Shown here: positions 27,652 through 35,945 of the stretch, piece after piece
Layout of the letters: each line of letters begins with the position of its first letter
Numbering within the stretch: the first letter of the stretch is position 1
Origin: Streptomyces umbrinus
GTDB taxonomy: Bacteria > Actinomycetota > Actinomycetes > Streptomycetales > Streptomycetaceae
NCBI RefSeq assembly: GCF_030817415.1
Contig: NZ_JAUSZI010000002.1
Coordinates: 1,860,001-1,924,000 of the forward strand
Direction of reading: 5' to 3'
Length of the DNA stretch: 64,000 nucleotides
Made by a program: the position numbers and the translations under genes
Notes under the pieces: generated by a model
Database searches by the model: none
The model's input: only the letters and a program-made list of their open reading frames with translations
Told to the model about the DNA's origin: nothing

Positions 27652-28127
27652 CCGTGGTGAAGAGCACCCTGTCCGAGTCTGCTCGTCAGGTCGTCGGGGA
27701 GGCCCTGCAGGGCACTCTGGTGGATCTGCTGGGGCTCTCGCTCATCGGCAAGCAGGCCCACTGGAACATTGTGGGCCCGCGGTTCCGCTCGATCCATCTA
27801 CAGCTCGACGAGGTCGTCGACACGGCCCGTACGTACGCCGACACCGTGGCCGAGCGCGCGGCGACGCTCGGTGTGCCGCCCGACGGCCGGCCCGAGACGG
27901 TCGCAACGACGGCCGTCCCGCAGGGCCCGAAGGAGGGCTGGGTCCAGGACACCGAGGTCGTCGGCGTGCTCGTCGAGGCGCTGGAGACGACCATCGGACT
28001 GCTGCGGGAGCGGATCACCGCGACCGCCGAGCCCGACCCCGTCACCCAGGACCTGCTGATCGGTCTGACGGCGGAGCTGGAGAAGCACCGCTGGATGTTC
28101 CAGGCCGAGGACTGGCCGCGCACCTGA
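27648..28127 (+). CDS. dps: Dps-family ferritin-like DNA-protection protein
   Basis: 159 residues from ATG 27648, with AAGGAG eight bases upstream inside the whiB tail. The first helix has VDLLGLSLIGKQAHWNIVGP, with the ferroxidase His. The second has IHLQLDEVVDTARTYADTVA, with Asp and Glu ligands at the dimer interface. The dodecamer oxidises Fe(II) with peroxide and stores iron, protecting DNA. Coupling to a redox-sensing WhiB gene suggests control by oxidative or nitrosative state (inference). Confidence 0.93.
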   Translation: MTVVKSTLSESARQVVGEALQGTLVDLLGLSLIGKQAHWNIVGPRFRSIHLQLDEVVDTARTYADTVAERAATLGVPPDGRPETVATTAVPQGPKEGWVQDTEVVGVLVEALETTIGLLRERITATAEPDPVTQDLLIGLTAELEKHRWMFQAEDWPRT

Positions 28128-28224
28128 GGTCCGCGGGCGTGCGCGGCACAACAGCGCACGCAGGCCACGTATGCCTCGTAGTCCTCGTAGGCAGGGACGA
28201 GCGCACGACCGAAAGGGGTACGTC

Positions 28225-28575
28225 ATGACCGACGCCCTCGAACTCGACGCGCTGTGGGACGAGTTCCACCGCGCGGTGAACATGACCTCGCAGGAGCTGG
28301 CCGCGTGGCTGCGGGTGAGCGACGCCTCCGAGGAGACGGAACCGCTGCCGGAGCACGCGGGTTCGCCCACCGGTCAGCATGTGCTGGCCATCCTCCAGAA
28401 GCGCCGCACCGACCTCACCGACGACGACCTCGACGTGATGTACGAGGTCGTGGACACCGTCACGGCCGAGACGGAGCCGGAGGGCGAAGGGTTGGCCGGT
28501 TCCGGCGCCGAGGAGACACAGCGCCGGCATCGGCTGATGGCGTTGGGCCACGACCCGCTCAAGCCGCCCTCCTAG
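28225..28575 (+). CDS. DUF3140-family protein
   Basis: 116 residues from ATG 28225 (AAAGGGG upstream). Conserved sequence DALWDEFHRAVNMTSQELAA, then VLAILQKRRTDLTDDDLDVM and RRHRLMALGHDPLKP, matches the DUF3140 family of small actinobacterial and fungal proteins with no assigned function. It is acidic and soluble. It lies 97 bp after dps, in the same direction. Confidence 0.85.
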   Translation: MTDALELDALWDEFHRAVNMTSQELAAWLRVSDASEETEPLPEHAGSPTGQHVLAILQKRRTDLTDDDLDVMYEVVDTVTAETEPEGEGLAGSGAEETQRRHRLMALGHDPLKPPS

Positions 28576-28698
28576 AGCGGCGGGCTTCCCCAGGCTTCCC
28601 CTCCCAGGCTTCCCCTCGCGGGGCCCGGGAAAGGCATTCGAAGATCCGGTGACCGGTGGCACACTGCTCGCACACATCGATGAGCAGAGGAGCGCCGC

Positions 28699-29514
28699 AT
28701 GACGGGGACAGAGCCTTCCGCGCACCGGATCGACACCAGCAGGCCACATCCCGCACGGGTGTACGACTGGCTCATCGGCGGCAAGGACAACTACCCGGTC
28801 GACGAGCAACTCGGCCTTCAGATGCTGGCGTTGGAGCCGCATGCCAGGCACTCCGCGCTCAACAACCGCTGGTTCATGCACCGTGCCACGCGGTGGCTGG
28901 TCCAGGAGGCTGGCATCCGTCAGTTCCTCGACATCGGCGCGGGTATACCGACGGAGCCCAACCTCCACCAGATAGCGCAGACCGCGGCGCCCGACGCGCG
29001 GATCGTGTACGTCGACAACGACCCCATCGTGCTGGCCCACGCCGCGGCGCTGCTGCACGGCGCTCCCGAGGGGGTGACGGAGTACGTCCAGGCGGATGTG
29101 CGCGACACGGGCAAGATCCTTGAACAGGCCAGGGCCGTCCTCGACTTCGACCGGCCCGTCGCGCTGTCGCTGGTCGCGCTGCTGCACTTCGTCGCCGACG
29201 AGGACGGGGCGTACGACCTGGTCGGCAGCCTGGTCGAGGCGCTGCCGGCCGGGAGTTGCCTCGTGTTGTCGATGATCACCGGGGACTACGACCCGGAGAA
29301 CATGGAGCGCGCGGTGCGGTCGTACGCGGCGGGCGGCGTCAGGCTCGTGGCCCGTTCGCACGCCGAAGTGACCCGATTCTTCACGGGACTCGAACTGGTC
29401 GAGCCGGGGGTCGTCCCCCTGCCGGAATGGCATCCGGAACTCGCGGCGGGCGAGCGGCTCAAGGGCGAGGCGCCGGTGCCGCTGTACGCGGGTGTGGGGT
29501 TCAAGACGCCCTGA
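28699..29514 (+). CDS. SAM-dependent methyltransferase (DUF574/Methyltransf_19)
   Basis: 271 residues, ATG 28699. The N-terminus PARVYDWLIGGKDNYPVDEQ and RFLDIGAGIPTEPNLHQIAQ-like segment (QFLDIGAGIPTEPNLHQIAQ), followed by ARIVYVDNDPIVLAHAAALL, define this family, which is greatly expanded in Streptomyces. The motif I glycines and the acidic ribose-binding residue are present. Substrates are unknown for nearly all members. It is convergent with the SDR gene at 29548. Confidence 0.9.
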   Translation: MTGTEPSAHRIDTSRPHPARVYDWLIGGKDNYPVDEQLGLQMLALEPHARHSALNNRWFMHRATRWLVQEAGIRQFLDIGAGIPTEPNLHQIAQTAAPDARIVYVDNDPIVLAHAAALLHGAPEGVTEYVQADVRDTGKILEQARAVLDFDRPVALSLVALLHFVADEDGAYDLVGSLVEALPAGSCLVLSMITGDYDPENMERAVRSYAAGGVRLVARSHAEVTRFFTGLELVEPGVVPLPEWHPELAAGERLKGEAPVPLYAGVGFKTP

Positions 29515-29547
29515 GCCGCCTCTTGAGCGCGGCGACAGCACCCTCGC

Positions 29548-30237
29548 TCACCGCAGCAACCACCCTCCGTCCACGCCGAGGTTGACGCCGTTGACCGCTC
29601 CGTTGCGCAGCAGGAAGTCCACCGCGTCGACGACGTCCCGCATGCGCGCGAGCCGTCCCGTGGGCGTCTGAACGCGGATGTTCTCCAGCACTTCCGGGGG
29701 CTTGCCCGCCCAGAAGGGGCTGTCGCCGACGATGCCCGGGTGGACGGCGTTGACGCGGATCGGGGCGAGTTCGCTCGCGAGGGTGCGCACCAGGCCCGTG
29801 ACGCCCGCGTTCACCGTGGCGACGGTCGTGGCGCCCGGATAGGGCCGTTCCTTGGCCTGCCCGCCGAAGATCACTACGGCGCTCTCCCCGGTCATCCGGG
29901 GCAGCAGCGTGTGGACGACCTCGGTGTAGCCGACGAGCTTGAGGGTGACGAGGTGCAGTGCTGCGTCGATGTCGTAGTCGGTGACGCTGTTCTGGTCGCG
30001 GGAGATGCCCGCGAGGACGAGGTGGTCGACGTGCTCGACACCGGCCAGCGCGGCCGCGATCTCCCTGGGCCGGGACAGGTCCAGTGCCAGCCCGTGCGCA
30101 CCGATCTCCTTGGCGGCCGTGTCGGCGCGGTGGGCGTCGCGGCCGGTGAGTACGACCTCGTCGCCCCTTTCCGCGCGGGTGCGGGCGAACTCGCGGCCGA
30201 TGCCAGCCGTACCGCCGATGACGACAACACTGCTCAT
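29548..30237 (-). CDS. Atypical SDR-family protein lacking the YxxxK pair
   Basis: 229 residues, ATG 30237. The cofactor loop is intact (VVVIGGTAGIGREFARTRAE) and GRDAHRADTA suggests NADP. At the active site, where Y-x-x-x-K is expected, the sequence reads ATTVATVNAGVTGLVRTLAS, so Tyr and Lys are Val and Asn, and the usual Ser is in a changed GGQAKERPYPG context. The C-terminus (VNAVHPGIVGDSPFW, VNLGVDGGWLL) is otherwise classical. It may be a non-catalytic or altered family member. It lies 55 bp downstream of the bicupin gene on the same strand, so it is probably the last gene of that operon. Confidence 0.88.
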   Translation of the reverse strand: MSSVVVIGGTAGIGREFARTRAERGDEVVLTGRDAHRADTAAKEIGAHGLALDLSRPREIAAALAGVEHVDHLVLAGISRDQNSVTDYDIDAALHLVTLKLVGYTEVVHTLLPRMTGESAVVIFGGQAKERPYPGATTVATVNAGVTGLVRTLASELAPIRVNAVHPGIVGDSPFWAGKPPEVLENIRVQTPTGRLARMRDVVDAVDFLLRNGAVNGVNLGVDGGWLLR

Positions 30238-30292
30238 GGCCCCTCCCCCGGCACGTCACGGCTCACGGACTTCCCCTCCGGTGCTTGCTGGC

Positions 30293-31216
30293 TCACGGCT
30301 TCTTCTCCCCTTCTTCTGCTCCCAGCACGTCGCGCAGATGGACCCAGTCGCGGGCGAAGCGGTAGGAGTGGCGCGACGGCGGCTGCGGTGCCTGTGTCTC
30401 CAGCCAACGCACCGGTCCCGTACCGGCGTTGGTGAAGCCGTGGACGCAACCGGCGCCAGCCCAGGCGGCGTCGCCCACGCCGAGGCGGTACTGCTCGCCG
30501 TCGAAGGCGGCGTCCACGGTTCCCTCGACGATGAGATAGGTCTCCTCGAAGGGGTGGTCGTGCGCGCCCGCGACGCCGTCAGCCGCGTACTGCACCATGA
30601 ACATCGTCGAGGCCACCGCGCCCAGGTCGGCGTCCACCATCATCTTCACGGTGATCCCGCTGTAGACGAGCAGCGCGGTGCGCATGCTGGCCGACACGGC
30701 GAGGAGGTCCTGGGACTGCTTGCCGGGGTCCATCTGGGCGGCCTCGAAGTGGCCGAACGAGCGGGTGCGCGGGTCGCGGACGTCGATCCGGACCGGCTCG
30801 CGGAACGACTCGCGGTCCGTCAGCGCGGGCACCGCCCGGGTGTCGTGTCCGTAGCGCGCCCTCGGCACCGGTGCGAGCATGTCCGCCCAGCGTGCGGGGG
30901 TGTCCCCGGCCCCGCGCCAGGCGTGCGGCACGCCCGTCGGCAGCAGCCCGTAGTCGCCTTCTTCGAGGAGGTACGAGCCCTCGGGCGTATCGAGGATCAC
31001 CGTCCCGGCGAGCAGGTGGAAGGACTCCTCGTACGAGTGGACGTGGGCCCCGATCCCCCCGTCCGGTGTCAGTTCGCAGACGCCGAAGCCCGTGTGTACG
31101 GAGCCGTCCTCCTCGCCGACCACGGTCCGCCGTGTGAATCCCGTGCTCCCGTACGGCAGTTGGAGCGGGGCGGCGAACGTGGCGTCCGCCGCCCGCCGGA
31201 TCACGTGGTGCGTCAT
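30293..31216 (-). CDS. Bicupin protein (ureidoglycine aminohydrolase-like)
   Basis: 307 residues; ATG 31216 overlaps the amidohydrolase stop (ATGA). There are two cupin barrels. The first has GIGAHVHSYEESFHLLAGTV (H-x-H-x4-E) and a second motif near GVPHAWRG. The second has GAHDHPFEETYLIVEGTVDA and CVHGFTNAGTG, both with complete metal-ligand sets. The two-barrel layout and length match (S)-ureidoglycine aminohydrolase, but no other purine-degradation gene is here, so the substrate is open. It belongs to the operon that starts with the M24 gene. Confidence 0.88.
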   Translation of the reverse strand: MTHHVIRRAADATFAAPLQLPYGSTGFTRRTVVGEEDGSVHTGFGVCELTPDGGIGAHVHSYEESFHLLAGTVILDTPEGSYLLEEGDYGLLPTGVPHAWRGAGDTPARWADMLAPVPRARYGHDTRAVPALTDRESFREPVRIDVRDPRTRSFGHFEAAQMDPGKQSQDLLAVSASMRTALLVYSGITVKMMVDADLGAVASTMFMVQYAADGVAGAHDHPFEETYLIVEGTVDAAFDGEQYRLGVGDAAWAGAGCVHGFTNAGTGPVRWLETQAPQPPSRHSYRFARDWVHLRDVLGAEEGEKKP

Positions 31217-32571
31217 GCCTGCTGCTTCCCACGTGCCTCGACCGCTGCCGCGAGGCGGTCGCGGGACTCCTCGACCAGGCGCCGCGCCCGTCCGACGTCG
31301 GCGAGCAGCCTGCCGTCGCGCTTGCGGACCACGCCGTCGACGATGACGGTGTCGACGTTGGACACGTCCGCGCTCAGCGTCACGGCGGCCACCGGGTCGA
31401 TGAGCGGCGCGACGTTGAGCGCGGTCGCGTCGATCGCGACGACGTCGGCGCGCTTGCCGGGGGTCAGTGAACCGGTGCGGTGCTCAAGTCCCGCGACATG
31501 CGCGCCGTTGACCGTCGCGATCTCCAGCATCTGACGTGCCGTCAACATCGTTTCGGGGACCGGGATGTCGGCCTGCCAGCACTCGGCGTTCACCCGGGCC
31601 CGCTCGGCGCCGAAGGCCGCGCGGATCTGGGTGAACATGTCGCCGGGCACGGTGGTGACCACGTCGATGCTCAGGGACGGCCGCAGCCCGTGCTCGATGG
31701 CCTTCATCACGGGCGGCCAGCCGTGCCCCATCTGGGTCTCCACCTGCGGTGCGATGGAGACCGTGCCGCCGCTGTCGGCGACCATCCGCCACTCCTCCTC
31801 GCTGAAGTAGCAGCAGTGCACATAGGTGGTGTCGGAGCCGAGCAGCCCGAGTTCGTGCAGTTGCTTGACCATTCCGAAGCGGCCGGCGAGCCGTCCCATG
31901 CCGACGTGCACGGTGATGGGGATGCCCAGTTCGCGTGCGAGGCGCCACTCGGCCTCGACGACATCGTTGATGCAGAAGCCGGGGCCACGGGTGGCGAGGC
32001 CCATGGTCAACAGCCCGTCGTCCGACGCGAAGTGACGGTCCCTCACCCGGCGTACGTCGTCCCCCGGAATCGAGATCTTGCTCTCGTACCAGTAGTCGGC
32101 GAGCGAGGTGTTGGCGCTGCCGTACGCGTACTGGGCGCGGATGCCGGTCTCGCCGAGTGCCTGGACCGCGGCGTCCGGATGCTCGGGGGTGTTGTTGATG
32201 TGGGACCAGTCGACGAGGGTGGTGATCCCGGCGTTCAGGCACTCCAGCGAGCCGGCCAGGTTGCCCGCGTACACGTCCTCGGGTGTGTAGACGGGCGCGA
32301 AGGTGTCGAGGACCTCCACGAAGTAGTCGTCGAGGGTGGCGTTGGGCGCGCAGCCGCGGATGGGCGCCTCCCAGGTGTGGCGGTGGGTGTCGACGAAGCC
32401 GGGCACGAGGATGCGGCCCGTCATGTCGAGCACCTCGGCGTCCGCGCTGATGTCGCGGTCGACCGCCACGATCTTTCCGTCCTCGATGAGGACGTCACCG
32501 CCGGGCAGGTCCCCGATGTCGGGGTCCATCGAGATCACGTGGCCCGAGCGCAGGAGCATCCGATTCGTCAT
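31213..32571 (-). CDS. Amidohydrolase-family deaminase/hydrolase (TrzA/AtzB-like)
   Basis: 452 residues from ATG 32571. The amidohydrolase barrel shows the metal site D-x-H-x-H (VPGFVDTHRHTWEAPIRG), His in ITVHVGMG, His in TYVHCCYF and Asp in LSIDVVTTVPGDMF. The last is characteristic of the mononuclear deaminase branch (atrazine chlorohydrolase, 8-oxoguanine and S-adenosylhomocysteine deaminases). The C-terminal small beta domain carries TGSLTPGKRADVVAID. The substrate is probably an amidine-like or N-heterocyclic compound. It lies 29 bp downstream of E1 beta and overlaps the bicupin gene. Confidence 0.9.
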   Translation of the reverse strand: MTNRMLLRSGHVISMDPDIGDLPGGDVLIEDGKIVAVDRDISADAEVLDMTGRILVPGFVDTHRHTWEAPIRGCAPNATLDDYFVEVLDTFAPVYTPEDVYAGNLAGSLECLNAGITTLVDWSHINNTPEHPDAAVQALGETGIRAQYAYGSANTSLADYWYESKISIPGDDVRRVRDRHFASDDGLLTMGLATRGPGFCINDVVEAEWRLARELGIPITVHVGMGRLAGRFGMVKQLHELGLLGSDTTYVHCCYFSEEEWRMVADSGGTVSIAPQVETQMGHGWPPVMKAIEHGLRPSLSIDVVTTVPGDMFTQIRAAFGAERARVNAECWQADIPVPETMLTARQMLEIATVNGAHVAGLEHRTGSLTPGKRADVVAIDATALNVAPLIDPVAAVTLSADVSNVDTVIVDGVVRKRDGRLLADVGRARRLVEESRDRLAAAVEARGKQQA

Positions 32572-32600
32572 CGCCCTACTCGCCTCTCTCCTTGCCGAGT

Positions 32601-33581
32601 TCAGTACGCGGTGAGGTCGCGGACCTTGGTCACGACCTTGTCGACGGTGGGGATCACCTGCTCTTCGAGCGCGTCCGCGAAGGGCAGGGGCACGCATTCG
32701 GCGGCGACCCGGCGCACGGGCGCGTCGAGGAGGCCGAATCCCTCGTCGGCGACGACCGACACGAGCGTGCCGCCCCAGCCGCCCTGGTACGGGTTCTCCT
32801 CGACGGTCACGAGCCGCGAGGTCTTCGCGAGGGAGCCGAGTACGGTCCGGGTGTCGAGCGGCACCAGACAGCGCAGGTCGATCACTTCTGCCTCGATGCC
32901 CTCCTCGGCCAGCCGTTCGGCGGCGGTGAGCGCCACCGGCACCATCGAGGCGAGGGCCACGAGCGTGATGTCGGCGCCCTCGCGCACGACGGCGGCCCGC
33001 CCCAGCTCGACGACGTGGTCCGGCGGCGCGGGCGCTCCCTTGGTCGCCAGGAGTCCCTTGTGCTCGAAGAAGACCACGGGGTCGTCGCTGCGGATGGCGG
33101 CCGCCATCATGCCGACCACGTCGGCGGGTGTGGCCGGTGCCGCGATCTTCAGTCCGGGGACGGTCAGCGCCCAGTTCTCGGTGGCCTGCGAGTGCTGAGC
33201 GCCGAAGCCGAGCCCGCCGCCGTTGGCCGTACGTACCACGAGCGGCACGGTGACCTGACCGCCCGTCATGTACCGCACCTTGGGTATCTCGTTGGCGAGG
33301 TAGTCCCAGCAACAGGCGAGGAAGTCGGAGAACATGATCTCGGCGACGGGCCGCATGCCGGTCATCGCGGCGCCCATCGCGGCCCCGACGATGGCCTGTT
33401 CGGAGATCGGCGTGTCCCACACCCGCCCGGAACCGAACTCCTCGTACAGCCCGGCGGTCGTCTTGAACACCCCGCCCGCCGCGCCGATGTCCTCGCCCAG
33501 GCACACCACCGTCGGATCGCGCCGCATCTCCCGCGCGATTCCCTCGGCGACCGCCTGCCGGTAGGTGATCACGTCCGCCAC
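32601..33581 (-). CDS. 2-oxoacid dehydrogenase E1 component, beta subunit
   Basis: 326 residues. GTG 33581 (GGAGGTG upstream) lies inside the end of the alpha gene, a 13-bp overlap. Conserved segments are VVCLGEDIGAAGGVFKTTAG, VWDTPISEQAIVGAAMGAAM (the Glu that activates thiamine diphosphate), GGGLGFGAQHSQATENWALT and LRCLVPLDTRTVLGSLAKTS. It pairs with the alpha subunit to decarboxylate a 2-oxoacid or acetoin-like ketone. No E2 or E3 gene is nearby, so it must borrow these or work differently. Confidence 0.92.
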   Translation of the reverse strand: MADVITYRQAVAEGIAREMRRDPTVVCLGEDIGAAGGVFKTTAGLYEEFGSGRVWDTPISEQAIVGAAMGAAMTGMRPVAEIMFSDFLACCWDYLANEIPKVRYMTGGQVTVPLVVRTANGGGLGFGAQHSQATENWALTVPGLKIAAPATPADVVGMMAAAIRSDDPVVFFEHKGLLATKGAPAPPDHVVELGRAAVVREGADITLVALASMVPVALTAAERLAEEGIEAEVIDLRCLVPLDTRTVLGSLAKTSRLVTVEENPYQGGWGGTLVSVVADEGFGLLDAPVRRVAAECVPLPFADALEEQVIPTVDKVVTKVRDLTAY

Positions 33582-34564
33582 GCCGCACCTCCGTCGGCCC
33601 ATACGTCGGTCAGCGCTTCCCGGGGATCGGGCGCGGGCGCGTTCTTGGCGGCCTCGATCGCCGCCTGGACGAGGCCGGTTGCGCGCTCGTCGGCCTCGAT
33701 GACCGTGCCGGCGGGCACCCCTAGTTCGGCGAGGCGGCCGCGTGCCACGTCCAGCGGGTCGTGCTTGAGCCAGCGCTCGACCTCCTCCGCCGGGCGGTAC
33801 GTCGCCGGGTCGGCGCGGCTGTGGCCGAAGTGCCGGTAGGTCTGCGCCTCCAGCAGGCTGGGCCCGTCTCCTGCCCGGGCCCGACCCGCTAGCCGGGTCA
33901 CCGCCTCCTGGACGGCGACCACGTCGTTGCCGTCGACGATCTCGCCGGGGATGCCGTAGGCGGGCGCCCGGTCTGCGGCGGGGTTGGCCACCGCTGTCAC
34001 GTCGGCGATCGGGGTGTACTCCATGTAGAGGTTGTTCTCGCAGATGAACAGCACGGGCAGCTTCCACACGGCCGCCAGGTTGAGCGCCTCGTGGAACGCG
34101 CCGATGTTGGTCGCGCCGTCGCCGAAGAAGGCCACGGCGATCTGTTCGGTGCCGCGCAGCCGGGCCGACCAGGCTGCGCCGACCGCCATCGGGAGATGGG
34201 CGCCGACGATCGCGTACGAACCGAGCATGTTCCGCGATGCCTTGGTCAGGTGCATCGAGCCGCCCTTGGCCTTGCACAGTCCGGTGGCGCGGCTCATGAG
34301 TTCGGCCAGGCACTCCTCGGGGGTCGCGCCGCGGGCCAGCGCGTGGTGGTGGCCGCGGTAGGTGGCGAAGACGTAGTCGTCGTCGCGCAGGGCCGTGCTC
34401 GCGCCGACGGCGATGGCCTCGTGTCCGGCGGCGAGGTGGGTGGTTCCCTTGACGAGGCCGGACATGAACAGGTCGTGGGCGGCCTTCTCCGTACGCCGGA
34501 TGACGGCCATCTGCTCGTACAGCGCGAGGAGTTGGGCCGCGTCCGGGTGAGGGGATTCCGTCAT
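33569..34564 (-). CDS. 2-oxoacid dehydrogenase E1 component, alpha subunit
   Basis: 331 residues, ATG 34564 overlapping the M24 stop by ATGA. The thiamine-diphosphate motif is complete: GDGATNIGAFHEALNLAAVW, followed by LFICENN (GDG-x26-NN). TYRGHHHALARGATPEE, GGSMHLTKASRNMLGSYAIV and the regulatory loop YRHFGHSRADPATYR are standard. The short form (about 330 residues) matches acetoin-dehydrogenase or branched-chain-like E1 alpha rather than the homodimeric E1. Its setting between an M24 enzyme and an amidohydrolase suggests that the operon degrades a specific metabolite down to a 2-oxoacid (inference). Confidence 0.92.
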   Translation of the reverse strand: MTESPHPDAAQLLALYEQMAVIRRTEKAAHDLFMSGLVKGTTHLAAGHEAIAVGASTALRDDDYVFATYRGHHHALARGATPEECLAELMSRATGLCKAKGGSMHLTKASRNMLGSYAIVGAHLPMAVGAAWSARLRGTEQIAVAFFGDGATNIGAFHEALNLAAVWKLPVLFICENNLYMEYTPIADVTAVANPAADRAPAYGIPGEIVDGNDVVAVQEAVTRLAGRARAGDGPSLLEAQTYRHFGHSRADPATYRPAEEVERWLKHDPLDVARGRLAELGVPAGTVIEADERATGLVQAAIEAAKNAPAPDPREALTDVWADGGAAWRT

Positions 34565-35898
34565 CGTTCCCCCCTGCCCTCGCGGGTGTTGAGGTGGGAC
34601 TGGGACTCGCGCCGGGTGTTGAGTTCGCCGCCGACGGTCCAGTACTTGCGGCCCGCGACGAGGAGTTCCTCGGCGGGGAACTTGGTGATCACCTCGCACC
34701 CGTCGGCCGTGACGACGAGTTCCTCCTCGATGCGCGCCGCCGACCAGCCGTCCGCCGCCGGCCAGTAGGTCTCCAGGGCGAACACCATGCCCTCTTCGAG
34801 GACTTCGGGGTGGTCGAGCGAGACGAGGCGGCTGAAGATCGGCTTCTCCCAGATGGACAGCCCCACCCCGTGCCCGTACTGCAGCGCGAAGGCGGCCGTC
34901 TCGTCCGGGAAGCCGAACTCCTCGGCGCGCGGCCAGACCTGGACGATGTCGGCGGTCGTGGCGCCGGGTCGGACCAGGGAGATGGCCTCGTCCATGTAGG
35001 CGCGGCAGCGGATGTACGCGTCGCGCTGGGCGGGCGAGGCGCTGCCGACGGCGAACGTGCGGTAGTAGCAGGTGCGGTAGCCGAGGTGACTGTGCAGGAT
35101 GTCGAAGAAGGCGGGGTCGCCGGGGCGGATCAGCCGGTCGCTGTAGACGTGCGGATGCGGTGAACAGCGCTCGCCCGAGATGGCGTTGACGCCTTCGACG
35201 TACTCGCTGCCGAGGTCGTAGAGGACCTTGCTGACGAGTCCGACGCACTCGTTCTCGCGTATGCCCGGTCGCAGGTGGGCGTAGAGCTCCTCGTAGGCGG
35301 CGTCGACCATCGAGCAGGCCTGGGTGAGCAGGGAGATCTCGTCGGGTGTCTTGACACGGCGGGCCTCCAGGAAGACCTGCTGGCCGTCGACGACGTCGAT
35401 GCCCTGTTCCTTGAGGGCGTGCAGGACGGGCATCTCGGCGAGGTCGACGCCCAACGGCTCGCCCGCCAGGCCGTGTTCGCGCAGTTCGGCGGCGACCTTC
35501 GCCGCGACGTCCGCGCCGATGCCGGCGTCCGGGTGGAAGGCCCCGCGGAGGGTGGAGATGCCGGCGCGGGCGCCGGTGGGCGGGCCTTCCTTGCCGTCGC
35601 TGTAGTCGAGCCAGGGGTTGTAGAGCTGGTGGTGGCGGGCGGCCGAGCCGAAGTCCCAGACGATCGGTTCGCCGCCGCGGACGAGCAGCGCGAAACGGAT
35701 CAGCTTGTCCATCGCCCAGGTGCCGATGTGGGTGGACGACATGTAGCGGATGTTGGCGAAGTCGAAGCTGAGCAGCGCTCCCAGCTCGGAGCGGTTCAGT
35801 GCCTCGTGGAGCCGGGCCAGCCGCTGCGTGCGCAGCCGGTCGAGGTCGATGCGCTGTTCCCAGTCGACGGCGTTCGGTCCGAATGTGCGGATTGCCAT
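34561..35898 (-). CDS. M24-family (pita-bread) enzyme, DddP/creatinase-like
   Basis: 445 residues from ATG 35898 (GAGGGTGG upstream; a longer in-frame start at 35949 is less likely). The N-terminal domain has LLSFDFANIRYMSSTHIGTW. The C-terminal pita-bread fold keeps four of five metal ligands: Asp in PAFFDILHSH, His in QYGHGVGLSIWEKP, Glu in VFALETYW and Glu in IEEELVVT. The second Asp of the usual GYxxDxxRTF is Cys277 (GYRTCYYRTF). Length and domain plan resemble DddP (DMSP lyase) and ectoine hydrolase/creatinase relatives more than true Xaa-Pro peptidases; that comparison is from memory. It heads the operon, next to the XRE-cupin regulator gene. Confidence 0.85.
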   Translation of the reverse strand: MAIRTFGPNAVDWEQRIDLDRLRTQRLARLHEALNRSELGALLSFDFANIRYMSSTHIGTWAMDKLIRFALLVRGGEPIVWDFGSAARHHQLYNPWLDYSDGKEGPPTGARAGISTLRGAFHPDAGIGADVAAKVAAELREHGLAGEPLGVDLAEMPVLHALKEQGIDVVDGQQVFLEARRVKTPDEISLLTQACSMVDAAYEELYAHLRPGIRENECVGLVSKVLYDLGSEYVEGVNAISGERCSPHPHVYSDRLIRPGDPAFFDILHSHLGYRTCYYRTFAVGSASPAQRDAYIRCRAYMDEAISLVRPGATTADIVQVWPRAEEFGFPDETAAFALQYGHGVGLSIWEKPIFSRLVSLDHPEVLEEGMVFALETYWPAADGWSAARIEEELVVTADGCEVITKFPAEELLVAGRKYWTVGGELNTRRESQSHLNTREGRGER

Positions 35899-35945
35899 GA
35901 CGACCACCACCCTCATTCGGAGTGAACGACCGTCCGGGGAAAGTG

